This document shows, piece by piece, positions 55,819 through 63,647 of a DNA stretch of 64,000 nt (positions are counted from its first letter, which is position 1; the number at the start of each line of letters is the position of its first letter). This stretch comes from Rhodospirillaceae bacterium (GTDB lineage Bacteria; Pseudomonadota; Alphaproteobacteria; Dongiales; Dongiaceae): positions 38,095-102,094 of the forward strand of contig SSEL01000022.1 of the NCBI GenBank assembly GCA_008012315.1, written 5' to 3'. The notes under the pieces are model-generated. The model did not search any database. It was not told the origin of the DNA and saw nothing but the letters and a program-made list of their open reading frames with translations. The position numbers were made by a program, and so were the translations under genes.

Positions 55819-56007
55819 ATGACGCCACATAAATTCAAGATCGGGCAGACGGTCATTTTTACCCCGAACATGAATCACGCTTCGACCTCGCGCGGGAGCT
55901 ATCAAATCGTCCGGTTGTTGCCCAGCGAGACGGCAGATTGCCAGTACCGGATTAAGAGCTCCAAGGATGGGCAAGAACGCGTGGTTCGCGAAAGCGAGCT
56001 TTCCTGA
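55819..56007 (+). CDS. Small conserved protein of unknown function
   Basis: This is a 62-residue protein: KFKIGQTVIFTPNMNHAS, SYQIVRLLPSETADCQYRIK and a final RVVRESELS. The pattern suggests a small beta-barrel. Similar short proteins are frequent in rhizobia and relatives and have no assigned role. AGGAGAGG precedes the ATG. It is the first of three closely spaced small genes on the same strand. Confidence 0.7.
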   Translation: MTPHKFKIGQTVIFTPNMNHASTSRGSYQIVRLLPSETADCQYRIKSSKDGQERVVRESELS

Positions 56008-56037
56008 CGATTTGGTGGATGACACGAAGGAGGTGCA

Positions 56038-56190
56038 ATGGCGCTAAAACCAAATTATGGCCAGCAGCGCGCTGACCGCAATCGATCAAAACAAGAAAAG
56101 AAAGACCGGAAGCTGCGTCAACAACAAGAACAAACGGCACTCCGCAAGGCGCAAAAGCCTGATGTCGACGCGACGGAAAAGAAGAGCTAG
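56038..56190 (+). CDS. 50-residue basic protein of unknown function
   Basis: This very small gene has a strong AAGGAGGTG ribosome site four bases upstream of the ATG. The product starts MALKPNYGQQRADRNRSKQE and is mostly Lys, Arg and Gln, ending TEKKS; it is probably helical or disordered. The MALKPNYG start is recurrent in short alphaproteobacterial proteins with a basic tail. It lies 30 bases after the preceding small gene and before another. Confidence 0.7.
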   Translation: MALKPNYGQQRADRNRSKQEKKDRKLRQQQEQTALRKAQKPDVDATEKKS

Positions 56191-56256
56191 TCCCGTAACA
56201 CAAGCCGACAGACGGCGTTCCGAACAGACGTCGCAATGATGATTAAGGAGACGGGT

Positions 56257-56484
56257 ATGTCCCGCAAAAAGCCAACGGCAAAAGATAGCCCGCTCTTGTC
56301 TTTCGACATTGTCTATGAAGACGGCTCACGCAGCTCCAATCGCAAGATTCAAAGCGACGAATTGGATTTTACCAATGAGCTGGCATCGGCGAAGGCGATT
56401 CTGGAAGCGCAAGACCGGAAAATCTCCGAATTGTCCGGCCGCCCACGCCCTGGCATCAAATCTTTGATGCGCTCCAGCGCCTGA
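56257..56484 (+). CDS. Small conserved protein of unknown function
   Basis: This is a 75-residue protein: LLSFDIVYEDGSRSSNRKI, then AKAILEAQDRKISELSG and a basic end GIKSLMRSSA. AAGGAG lies seven bases before ATG 56257, so this start is preferred to ATG 56236. It is third in the small-gene cluster and is followed by a strong hairpin. Confidence 0.68.
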   Translation: MSRKKPTAKDSPLLSFDIVYEDGSRSSNRKIQSDELDFTNELASAKAILEAQDRKISELSGRPRPGIKSLMRSSA

Positions 56485-56492
56485 CGCAAGAG

Positions 56493-56521
56493 CGCGGCGC
56501 TCGCATAATGCGAGCGCCGCG
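56493..56521 (+). terminator. Strong hairpin after the small-gene cluster
   Basis: A 13-bp perfect stem CGCGGCGCTCGCA (56493-56505) with TGCGAGCGCCGCG (56509-56521) and a TAA loop lies between the convergent small-gene cluster and the hydrolase gene. It has no long T run. Confidence 0.7.
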
Positions 56522-56531
56522 GAGCGTGTTC

Positions 56532-57728
56532 TCAGCTTTCCAACGACCTGGCCACCGCATCATATCCCGCAAGCAGCAGGTGATCGATTGCATCATCGAC
56601 CGGCTGAGGCTGCGATGAGAGTTTTGCAATCACCATTTCAGCCGCCGGATCGACATAAATCCACTGTCCGTGGATACCGATGGCGCAATAGGCGCCGGCC
56701 GCATTTCCAGTCATATACCATTTGCTGCGATACCTGCCCTGCGGCAGGAACTTCGCCATCGATCCCTTCTGCCAGGCCACCGGATCGCCGTTCTGCAGGA
56801 TATCCTTGACCCAGCCGGCCGGTACGATCTGCTTGCCGCCGATGGCGCCGCCCAGGCGCATCAATTCGCCGAAGCGCGCGAGATCGCGCAGGGTGATGCA
56901 GATGCCGCCGGCCGTACGAGGTGCACCCAAGCGGTCCACCGTGACATAGGCATCATATTCCGCGCCCATCTTTTGCCAGATATGTTCCGACAGCAGCGCG
57001 GTATAGGGCTGGTTCGCGGCGCGCTCGATGAGCCATCCCAGGAGATCCGAATTGGGCGACACGTAATAGAATCGTTCGCCGTGCGGATGGCGATCGCGCG
57101 GCAAGGTGGCGAGGAAGCCGCGCAGATCGTTGAGGCGCGCCGGATCATAAATCGGATTCCAGCCGGTCGCATCGCGATAGCGGGCGAAGGGCCCGTCGAC
57201 ATTCAGATAGTCTTCGACGAAATCGATGCTGACCGTCATGTCCAGGACATGGCGCACGGTGCAATCGCCATAGGCCGACTTGGCGACTTCCGGGATATAG
57301 CGCGTGACCGGCGCGTCCGGATCGAGCCGGCCGTTTTCCACCAGAATGCCGGCCAGCGTCCCGCTCACCGATTTACTGACAGAAAAGACAATATGCGGCT
57401 CGCTTTCAGTGAAACCGTTATAATAATTCTCGGTAACAATCTGGCCGCGCTGCAACACGATGAATCCATCGGTCGCGCTCTCTTCCAACATCCGGCCAAG
57501 CGTCCAGTCACGACCATCCGGGCCGCGAAAACTTACATCGCCCAGCTTGCGATTGCTGGCCGGAAGCGCCAAGGGAGCGCCCGCACCATGCCGGATATTG
57601 GCCGTCGGCAGAATCTCCCGCACGTGATGGAAGGACCATCGGTTAAAAGGTGGTCGGCGCCAGTTTTCCAGCGACACTTGCTGCTCGGCGGGGGACGGGA
57701 AACCGGTCATCAGTTTTTGCGCTGTCAC
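56532..57728 (-). CDS. Beta-lactamase-fold serine hydrolase (NylB-like)
   Basis: This is a 398-residue class C beta-lactamase-fold hydrolase. The nucleophile motif SxxK is in IVFSVSKSVSGTLAGILVE, the Tyr motif is in FYYVSPNSDLLGWLIER, and the C-terminal strand is IGIHGQWIYVDPAAEMVI. The start region FPSPAEQQVSLENWRRPPFN is typical of 6-aminohexanoate-dimer hydrolase (NylB) relatives, which are esterases in nature. The GTG at 57728 has GAGGA six bases upstream; ATG 57710 and the frame to 57782 are alternatives. No signal peptide is seen. Confidence 0.87.
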   Translation of the reverse strand: MTAQKLMTGFPSPAEQQVSLENWRRPPFNRWSFHHVREILPTANIRHGAGAPLALPASNRKLGDVSFRGPDGRDWTLGRMLEESATDGFIVLQRGQIVTENYYNGFTESEPHIVFSVSKSVSGTLAGILVENGRLDPDAPVTRYIPEVAKSAYGDCTVRHVLDMTVSIDFVEDYLNVDGPFARYRDATGWNPIYDPARLNDLRGFLATLPRDRHPHGERFYYVSPNSDLLGWLIERAANQPYTALLSEHIWQKMGAEYDAYVTVDRLGAPRTAGGICITLRDLARFGELMRLGGAIGGKQIVPAGWVKDILQNGDPVAWQKGSMAKFLPQGRYRSKWYMTGNAAGAYCAIGIHGQWIYVDPAAEMVIAKLSSQPQPVDDAIDHLLLAGYDAVARSLES

Positions 57729-57843
57729 AATGCATCCTCGATCTGGTTGAGAGAAACGACATGGCTTTGTGGCTTTAGTCATAGCACCCGGCGTCCGCGA
57801 CAGGTACGCCTATCTTCCCTGAAGGACGGCAACTGGATGAATC

Positions 57844-58758
57844 TCAGCTTGCCTGCGGATGCTCGCCGGCAAAGAGCGCGCGCTCAGCCGCCAAGCCATC
57901 TCCGACGACATCAAAGAAGGCGCGTATGCGTGCCGTGCGCCGTAGATCGCTATGAGTCACGATCCAGAGCTCGCGCATCAACTCGGGGATCGGCGTGGCG
58001 ATCGCGCGCCGTAAGTCGGAGGTGGAATCGCCGAGATAACAGGGCAAAAGCACCAGGCCGATTCCAGCTTTCGCCGCCATGAACTGATTGATCAAGCTGT
58101 TCGACCGATAAACCCATGCCGTCGGCGAAACGAAACTCGCCAGCCAATCGGAGGCCGGGATGCCGCCGGCATCCGCGCTCCAGCCGATCATCGGCATATC
58201 GGCGAGCTCTGCCGGTTTTTTCATCGGTGCCCGTCTCGCGAGAAGCGGCGGCGCGCCATAAGCCGTCCAGGCGATATCGGCCAGTTTACGACCAAAAAGA
58301 TCTCCCTCTTTTGGCCGGGCCGGTCGCAAGGCGATATCGGCCTCCCGCCGCGACAGGCTGAGCACGCGGTTATCGACGGTAAGTTCGATGACAATGCCGG
58401 GATGCATCTGCCGAAACCGGGCGAAGTGACCTGTCGCCAGCCGGTGGGCCAGGGTATCGGAACTGGTGACACGCAGCTGGCCGGTCAGGCGATGATCATG
58501 GCCGGCAATCTCACGATCCAATGCGGCGGTTTCGGTTTCGATCCGTTCCGCCGTTTCCGCCATGCGGTCACCCGCCGCGGTCGCCAGATAGAGACCATTC
58601 GGAAGGCGCTCGAAGAGGCGAACGCCCAACCGACCCTCGGCCGCATTCAAGCGCCGGAAGGCCGTCGAATGATTGATGCCCAGCGATTGGGCGGCTCCGG
58701 TCAGCGAGCCGCGCCGGGCGACGGCCAGCACCAGCCGCAGATCGTTCCAGTCATCCAT
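57844..58758 (-). CDS. LysR-family transcriptional regulator
   Basis: This 304-residue protein has a LysR winged helix at the N-terminus (LRLVLAVARRGSLTGAAQSLGINHSTAFRRL) and a periplasmic-binding-like effector domain (GQLRVTSSDTLAHRLATG and onward). It is divergent from a GST-GST-SMR operon and is the likely regulator of that operon and of itself: two related palindromic sites lie between them, the nearer one 22 bases from its own start. The effector is unknown. Confidence 0.9.
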   Translation of the reverse strand: MDDWNDLRLVLAVARRGSLTGAAQSLGINHSTAFRRLNAAEGRLGVRLFERLPNGLYLATAAGDRMAETAERIETETAALDREIAGHDHRLTGQLRVTSSDTLAHRLATGHFARFRQMHPGIVIELTVDNRVLSLSRREADIALRPARPKEGDLFGRKLADIAWTAYGAPPLLARRAPMKKPAELADMPMIGWSADAGGIPASDWLASFVSPTAWVYRSNSLINQFMAAKAGIGLVLLPCYLGDSTSDLRRAIATPIPELMRELWIVTHSDLRRTARIRAFFDVVGDGLAAERALFAGEHPQAS

Positions 58759-58779
58759 CCCGTTGGCGCCCGTCTATTC

Positions 58780-58834
58780 TTGCAAAATTGCAAACATAAC
58801 TTCCAAAAGAACAAATTCTCTTGCGAAATTGTAA
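58780..58834. promoter_or_regulatory. Paired candidate LysR-type operator sites
   Basis: TTGCAAAATTGCAA at 58780-58793 (perfect palindrome arms TTGCAA) and a related TTGCGAAATTGTAA at 58821-58834, 41 bases apart and so about four helical turns. They lie between the divergent regulator and the first GST gene, as expected for a recognition and an activation site. Confidence 0.6.
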
Positions 58835-58881
58835 GTCATATCTTGCGTCCCGTCACGCTTGATCGACAGGAGACCCCCAAG

Positions 58882-59499
58882 ATGAAACTCTATTACGGCC
58901 CCGGCACCTGCTCCCTGGCAGCCCATATCATCGGTCATGAGCTCGACCTCGATCTGGACCTCGAGAAGGTCGATCTGAAAAGCAAGCTCACCACCAGCGG
59001 CGCCGATTACACCGCCATCAACCCCAAAGGCTATGTGCCTGCTCTGGAGATCGATCGCGGCATCCTGCTGACGGAGGGCCCGGCGGTGCTGCAATATCTG
59101 GCGGCACAACGTCCCGAGCGCCATCTGCTGCCGGCCGAGGGGACGATCGAGCGATATCGCGCCCTGGAATGGCTGGGCTTCATCAACAGCGAATTGCATA
59201 AGACCTTCACGCCGCTCTGGCATGCGGAAAGCCCGACGGCGGCCAAGGACGCCGCGCGCGCGACGCTTGCCAGGCGTTTCCGATATCTCGATCACCATCT
59301 GGCGACACATCGATACCTGCTGGGCGCGGCCTTCACCTTGCCCGACGCCTATTGCTTCACCGTCGTCAATTGGAGCAACTACCTGCAGTTGGACCTCACC
59401 CCCTATCCCAACCTGAAACGCTACATGAGCGAGATCGAGACCCGTCCCGCCGTGGAAGCGGCGATGGCGGTCGAAGGCTTGAAGCAAGCGGCGCAGTAA
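58882..59499 (+). CDS. Glutathione S-transferase (beta-class GstA-like)
   Basis: This is a 205-residue cytoplasmic GST: the N-terminal thioredoxin-like domain MKLYYGPGTCSLAAHII with the Cys of beta-class enzymes, NPKGYVPALEID with cis-Pro, EGPAVLQYLA for glutathione binding, and an all-helical C-terminal domain. AGGAG precedes ATG 58882. A longer frame starting at 58402 lies on the strand opposite the LysR gene and is not used. First gene of a three-gene operon; conjugation or reduction of electrophiles is the likely role. Confidence 0.92.
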   Translation: MKLYYGPGTCSLAAHIIGHELDLDLDLEKVDLKSKLTTSGADYTAINPKGYVPALEIDRGILLTEGPAVLQYLAAQRPERHLLPAEGTIERYRALEWLGFINSELHKTFTPLWHAESPTAAKDAARATLARRFRYLDHHLATHRYLLGAAFTLPDAYCFTVVNWSNYLQLDLTPYPNLKRYMSEIETRPAVEAAMAVEGLKQAAQ

Positions 59500-59511
59500 C
59501 GAGGCAACGCA

Positions 59512-60198
59512 ATGAGCAAGCTTCGCCTGATCAGCCATCCGCTCTGCCCCTATGTGCAGCGCGTCGCCATCGCCTTGACCGAAAAGAACATCGCTTTCAA
59601 CCGCGACTATATCGACTTGGCCGACAAGCCATCCTGGTTCCGCAGCTTGTCGCCCCTCGGCAAAGTTCCGCTGCTTCAGTTGCAGGATGGAACGGCCCTC
59701 TTCGAATCCGCCGTGATCTGCGATTATCTGGAGGAGGCCTTTCCGCATTCCCTGCACCCGGATGATCCATTGGACCGGGCGCGCGAGCGGGCCTGGATCG
59801 AATTCGGTTCCGCTGTCCTTGGCGCCCTCTGGGGATTGGAGACGGCCCCGGATGCCGAGACCTTGTGGTGCAAAGCCGATGAGGTGAGGGTGAAGCTCCA
59901 GCAGATCGAGCAGATCTTGGGTGACGGTCCCTGGTTTGCCGGTCGCCGCTTCGGCCTGGTCGACGCGACTTTCGGGCCGATCTTCCGCTATTTCGATGTC
60001 TTCGACACGATCGTCGACCTTGGTATCTTCGGCGGCCTGCCTAAAGTCTGCCAATGGAGGAAACACTTGTCGCACAGACCAAGCATTCAACAAGCGGTCC
60101 TGCCGGATTATGCTGATCGGCTCCGCCTCTTTCTCGCCGGTCATGACGCCTATCTGCATCATATCGCGGTGGGACATCGACAAAAGGCCGGCACATGA
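59512..60198 (+). CDS. Glutathione S-transferase family protein (omega/SspA-like)
   Basis: This 228-residue GST-fold protein has the redox motif HPLCPYVQRVAIAL (CPY, as in omega and glutaredoxin-like GSTs), SPLGKVPLLQLQDG and the glutathione site FESAVICDYLEEAF. The CPYV motif suggests thiol-transferase or dehalogenase-like activity rather than classical conjugation. It follows the first GST by 12 bases and overlaps the SMR gene by four bases, so all three are co-expressed. Confidence 0.9.
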   Translation: MSKLRLISHPLCPYVQRVAIALTEKNIAFNRDYIDLADKPSWFRSLSPLGKVPLLQLQDGTALFESAVICDYLEEAFPHSLHPDDPLDRARERAWIEFGSAVLGALWGLETAPDAETLWCKADEVRVKLQQIEQILGDGPWFAGRRFGLVDATFGPIFRYFDVFDTIVDLGIFGGLPKVCQWRKHLSHRPSIQQAVLPDYADRLRLFLAGHDAYLHHIAVGHRQKAGT

Positions 60199-60524
60199 GC
60201 ACGACGATTGCTTGGGCGATGCTGGTCGCCGCCGGCATACTCGATGTGTTCTGGGCGGTGTCGCTGAAATATGCCGAAGGATTCAGCAAACTCGGCTGGA
60301 GCCTTTTATCCCTGCTGCTCTTGGGTGGCCTCGTCTGGCTGCTCGGCCGCAGCCTGCTGGTCTTGCCGGTCGGCACGGCCTATGCCGTCTGGACCGGCAT
60401 CGGCGCCGCCGGAACGGTCCTGATCGGCATCGTTCTGTTCGATGAGGGAATGGATCCGATGCGGCTCTTCTGGATCGGGTTGATCGTGATCGGCACGGTC
60501 GGCCTGAAAGTCGGAACAGCCTGA
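60195..60524 (+). CDS. SMR-family transporter, SugE/Gdx-like
   Basis: This 109-residue inner-membrane protein has four transmembrane helices. It resembles SugE/Gdx guanidinium exporters: GILDVFWAVSLKYAEGFSKL, LPVGTAYAVWTGIGAAGTVLI and a final VGLKVGTA. The essential proton- and substrate-binding Glu of TM1 (normally in a xGxxEVxWA motif) is Asp17 here. The start overlaps the preceding GST stop by four bases. Some SMR proteins tolerate Asp poorly, so substrate or pH range may differ. Confidence 0.88.
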   Translation: MSTTIAWAMLVAAGILDVFWAVSLKYAEGFSKLGWSLLSLLLLGGLVWLLGRSLLVLPVGTAYAVWTGIGAAGTVLIGIVLFDEGMDPMRLFWIGLIVIGTVGLKVGTA

Positions 60525-60536
60525 CGCCCAAGCAAG

Positions 60537-60564
60537 AGGGCGGATCGCAACGCCGATCCGCCCT
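60537..60564. terminator. Bidirectional-type hairpin between convergent units
   Basis: An 11-bp perfect stem AGGGCGGATCG (60537-60547) with CGATCCGCCCT (60554-60564) and a six-base loop lies between the SMR gene and the convergent MFS gene. There is no long T run on the plus side. Confidence 0.7.
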
Positions 60565-60581
60565 GCTCCCAGGCCTGTCCT

Positions 60582-61844
60582 TTAGGTACCTCTCATCTCA
60601 GCCTGTTTCGCCGGCGGCTCGGCGGCATTGACGCCGAAGATCACGCCGCGCGCCTCCTTGCCCAAACCGGTCAGGACAATGACGGCGACAGCGACGATGC
60701 CGGCGACCAGGGCCAAAGCGAAGGCATAATCGTTGTTATGGCTTTCAGCCAGTCCCGCTTGCAGCGTGGCATTGACGGATGCCAGCAGATTGCCAAGCTG
60801 ATAAGCAACGCCCGGGAACGTGCCGCGGATTTCATCCGGCGACAGCTCGTTCAAATGAACCGGGATGACACCCCAGGCCCCTTGCACCGCGACTTGCATC
60901 AGGAAGGCGCCGACCGCCAGCAGAACCGGTGTCGAGGCATAGGCCCAAAGTGGGATCACCGGCAAAGCGAGGACCGCCGCAATGATGATCGCCTTGCGTC
61001 GGCCGATCTTCTCGGACAGGGCCCCGAAACCGAGCCCGCCGACAATCGCGCCGATGTTATAGACGATAGCGATCCAGCTCACTGTCTGGGTCGAGAATTC
61101 GTGCTGGACCTCGAGGAAAGTGGGATAGAGGTCCTGTGTGCCATGGCTGAAGAAGTTGAAGGCCGTCATCAGCAGAACCGCATAGATCAGCAGGCCGAAC
61201 TGGCGGCGCACGACGGTCAGGACGCTTGGCCGCGATTTCACATGTTGCCGCGCGACGAAGGCCGGCGATTCGTCGACCTGACGACGGATATAGAGAACGA
61301 GCAAGGCCGGTACCGCGCCGATCATGAACATGCCGCGCCAGCCGATGTGATCGTAGAGTAGGCCGAACACCACCGAAGCCAGCAGATATCCGGTCGGGTA
61401 GCCGGCCTGCAGCAGGCCGGAGATGATCCCGCGTGTCTTCGGTGGAATGGTTTCCATGGTCAAGGATGCCCCGACGCCCCACTCGCCGCCCATGGCGATG
61501 CCGTAAAGCGCCCGCAGCAGCAACAGGACCGTCAGGCTGGGCGCGAAACCGGAAGCGAATTCAAGGATCGAATAGAGCAGGACGTCGACCATGAGGGTCG
61601 GCCGTCGTCCGAACCGGTCCGCCGCAAGGCCGAAGACCAGGGCACCGATCGGCCGCATCGCCAGGGTCAGGGTGATGGCGAAGGCGGTCGATTTCACATC
61701 GGTGTTGAACTCTGTCGCGATATGCTTCAGCACGAAGACCATGATGAAGAAATCGAAGGCATCCAGGGTCCAGCCGAGATAGCTGGCGACGACGGCGCTG
61801 CGTTGTTTTGCGGTAAGGGAACGCAGGTCAGACAAGATGGACAC
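60582..61844 (-). CDS. MFS transporter (sialate/lactate SHS-type)
   Basis: This 420-residue protein has twelve hydrophobic segments and the MFS signature GLAADRFGRRPTLMVDVLLY after TM2, plus ALYGIAMGGEWGVGASLTME and SEKIGRRKAI in the second half. This pattern (YLGWTLDAFDFFIMVFVL at TM1 and GGEWG) is that of the SHS family, which includes NanT and Jen1-like carboxylate:proton symporters. The substrate is probably a monocarboxylate or related acid. The start is GTG 61844 with AGGAG six bases upstream. It is a single gene. Confidence 0.9.
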   Translation of the reverse strand: MSILSDLRSLTAKQRSAVVASYLGWTLDAFDFFIMVFVLKHIATEFNTDVKSTAFAITLTLAMRPIGALVFGLAADRFGRRPTLMVDVLLYSILEFASGFAPSLTVLLLLRALYGIAMGGEWGVGASLTMETIPPKTRGIISGLLQAGYPTGYLLASVVFGLLYDHIGWRGMFMIGAVPALLVLYIRRQVDESPAFVARQHVKSRPSVLTVVRRQFGLLIYAVLLMTAFNFFSHGTQDLYPTFLEVQHEFSTQTVSWIAIVYNIGAIVGGLGFGALSEKIGRRKAIIIAAVLALPVIPLWAYASTPVLLAVGAFLMQVAVQGAWGVIPVHLNELSPDEIRGTFPGVAYQLGNLLASVNATLQAGLAESHNNDYAFALALVAGIVAVAVIVLTGLGKEARGVIFGVNAAEPPAKQAEMRGT

Positions 61845-62056
61845 GTCAGACTCCTGACAACTAGGCGGGTAAAGCGGGACGATCGAAAGGGGAAAGTGCA
61901 GCAGATCTACAGACGGGATAATGGCAGCAAGTCTAACGCAGCGACGGTCAACTGCAAGTGATCACCGCCCGACAATCATCACGGCCACCGCAGCGGTTCA
62001 ACCATGGTGGCTTCACTTACCGCAATGATGAGAAAGTGGGTGAGGTCGGATCAGCG

Positions 62057-62584
62057 TCAGGCGGTGGGCCGGCGCAGAGTCAGGGCCGTCTCTTCGACAT
62101 GGATGCGCCACGCCAGCAGCAGCGTGTTCGCGATGGAGAAGATCACCGCCAGCGGCCAGGCACCGAGTGCCAGCGGCAACAAGGCGATTTCCAGCACGAC
62201 CAGCAGGTAATTGGGATGCCGGCAGAAACGATAGGGGCCGTGCCGCACCAAAGGCGGTGCCTCTGCCGGAATGATCACGCGCGTCGTCCAGAAACGGCCG
62301 AGGCTGGCGAGGATCCAAACGCGGAACGCTTGCAAGATGAGATAGAGACCGACGGCCCAAGGCTGCAACGTCACATCGCCTGCCAGCGTCCAAAACCACA
62401 AGGCGATGAGCCAACCGCCATGCAGCAGGACGATCAGCGGATAGTGGCCGGCGCCGACTTCGGTGGCGCCGGCCTTGCGCAGCCGGCTGGTATTGTAATT
62501 GGCATAGACAAGTTCGGCGCCACGCTGGATCGTGACAAAGAGCAGCAGAAGGATAGCCCAATGGGTCTCACGCTCCATCGGCAT
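62057..62584 (-). CDS. ICMT-like methyltransferase, probable alkylpyrone O-methyltransferase
   Basis: This 175-residue membrane protein is of the isoprenylcysteine carboxyl methyltransferase family: hydrophobic segments at about 10-25, 50-70, 80-100 and 125-155, and the SAM site LVRHGPYRFCRHPNYLLVVLE. Bacteria have no prenylated CaaX proteins in general; homologues beside type III PKS genes (such as BpsB/YpbQ of Bacillus) O-methylate alkylpyrones. Its ATG is one base after the PKS stop, so the two are coupled and likely share that pathway. Confidence 0.87.
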   Translation of the reverse strand: MPMERETHWAILLLLFVTIQRGAELVYANYNTSRLRKAGATEVGAGHYPLIVLLHGGWLIALWFWTLAGDVTLQPWAVGLYLILQAFRVWILASLGRFWTTRVIIPAEAPPLVRHGPYRFCRHPNYLLVVLEIALLPLALGAWPLAVIFSIANTLLLAWRIHVEETALTLRRPTA

Positions 62585-62585
62585 G

Positions 62586-63647
62586 TCACGCCTCGATCAG
62601 TTGGAAGGCTGCCATGAAGCCGGGGCCCAATGCCGACATGAGGTATCGGCCCGACAAGCCTTGGGCCAGCATATGCTGGAGGACGAAGAGCACCGTCACC
62701 GCCGACATGTTGCCGTGGTCCCGCAAGACCTGGCGCGCCGCCGACATGCTGCCGCGCGGCAGATCGAGGCAGTCTTCCAGCGCATCGAGCACTTTCATGC
62801 CGCCCGGATGGCAAATGAAGCCGTCGAGATCGGCCCGTTCCAGTTTATGGCGCGCGAGGAAGCCGGCAATCGCCGTCCCGAATTCCTGCCGGACGATCGT
62901 CGGGATGTCGCGGGAGAAAATGACGCCCAGCCCATCGTCGCAGACATTCCACCCCATCACATCCAGCGAGTCCGGCCAGGTATGCTGGCCCGCCGGGCCA
63001 AGACGCGGACCCGGCGAGCCGGGCCGGCCCAGCACCATCGCCGCCGCACCATCGCCGAACAGCGCGGCGGCGACGATGTTGCTGTTGGACATATCGCCCT
63101 GTCGGAACGTCAGGCCGCACAGCTCGACCGCCAGGAACAGGACGTCGCCTTCCGTCTGCAAGCGCGCTAGGGATGCTGCATGGCTGAGGCCGACGACACC
63201 GCCGCCGCAACCCAGCCCGAAGATCGGCAGACGCTGGATATGGCTGGGCAGGTTGAGGCGATTCAGGATCAGCGCATCCAGGCTGGGGGTCGCGATACCG
63301 GTCGTCGAGGCAACCACCACGGCGCCGATATCGGCCGCTTGCCGGCCGGCTTTCGCCAGCGCGTCCAATGCCGCCCGTTCCAGCAACGCGACGGCGTGAT
63401 CGATATACAATTGATTGCGTTCCTGCCAGCCATGCGGCTTGCGGTACCAGTCGAGCGGGACGCAGGAGAAACGCTGGGAAATGCCGGCATTCTGGAACAC
63501 CGGCATCAGCCGTTCGATATTCGACCGCCGTTGGTCGAACAGGTCGGGAGCGACCATCTCGACATCGCCCTGCTGCAGGCGATGAGGCGGAACACTGGTG
63601 GCAATGGAGAGAATCGTCGGATCAGCTTCCAATCTGGATTCGAGCAT
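62586..63647 (-). CDS. Type III polyketide synthase
   Basis: This is a 353-residue chalcone/stilbene synthase-fold enzyme. The catalytic triad is complete: Cys147 in IFGLGCGGGVVGLSHA, His280 in GFICHPGGMKVLDALE and Asn313 in RDHGNMSAVTVLFVLQ. It extends a fatty-acyl starter with malonyl-CoA to alkylpyrones or alkylresorcinols. The ATG at 63647 has AGGA seven bases upstream; frames up to 63791 lack support. It is first in a two-gene operon with the ICMT-like methyltransferase; no FAD-hydroxylase (SrsC-type) is present. The predicted product is an O-methylated alkylpyrone in the membrane, which is inference from the pairing. Confidence 0.92.
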   Translation of the reverse strand: MLESRLEADPTILSIATSVPPHRLQQGDVEMVAPDLFDQRRSNIERLMPVFQNAGISQRFSCVPLDWYRKPHGWQERNQLYIDHAVALLERAALDALAKAGRQAADIGAVVVASTTGIATPSLDALILNRLNLPSHIQRLPIFGLGCGGGVVGLSHAASLARLQTEGDVLFLAVELCGLTFRQGDMSNSNIVAAALFGDGAAAMVLGRPGSPGPRLGPAGQHTWPDSLDVMGWNVCDDGLGVIFSRDIPTIVRQEFGTAIAGFLARHKLERADLDGFICHPGGMKVLDALEDCLDLPRGSMSAARQVLRDHGNMSAVTVLFVLQHMLAQGLSGRYLMSALGPGFMAAFQLIEA

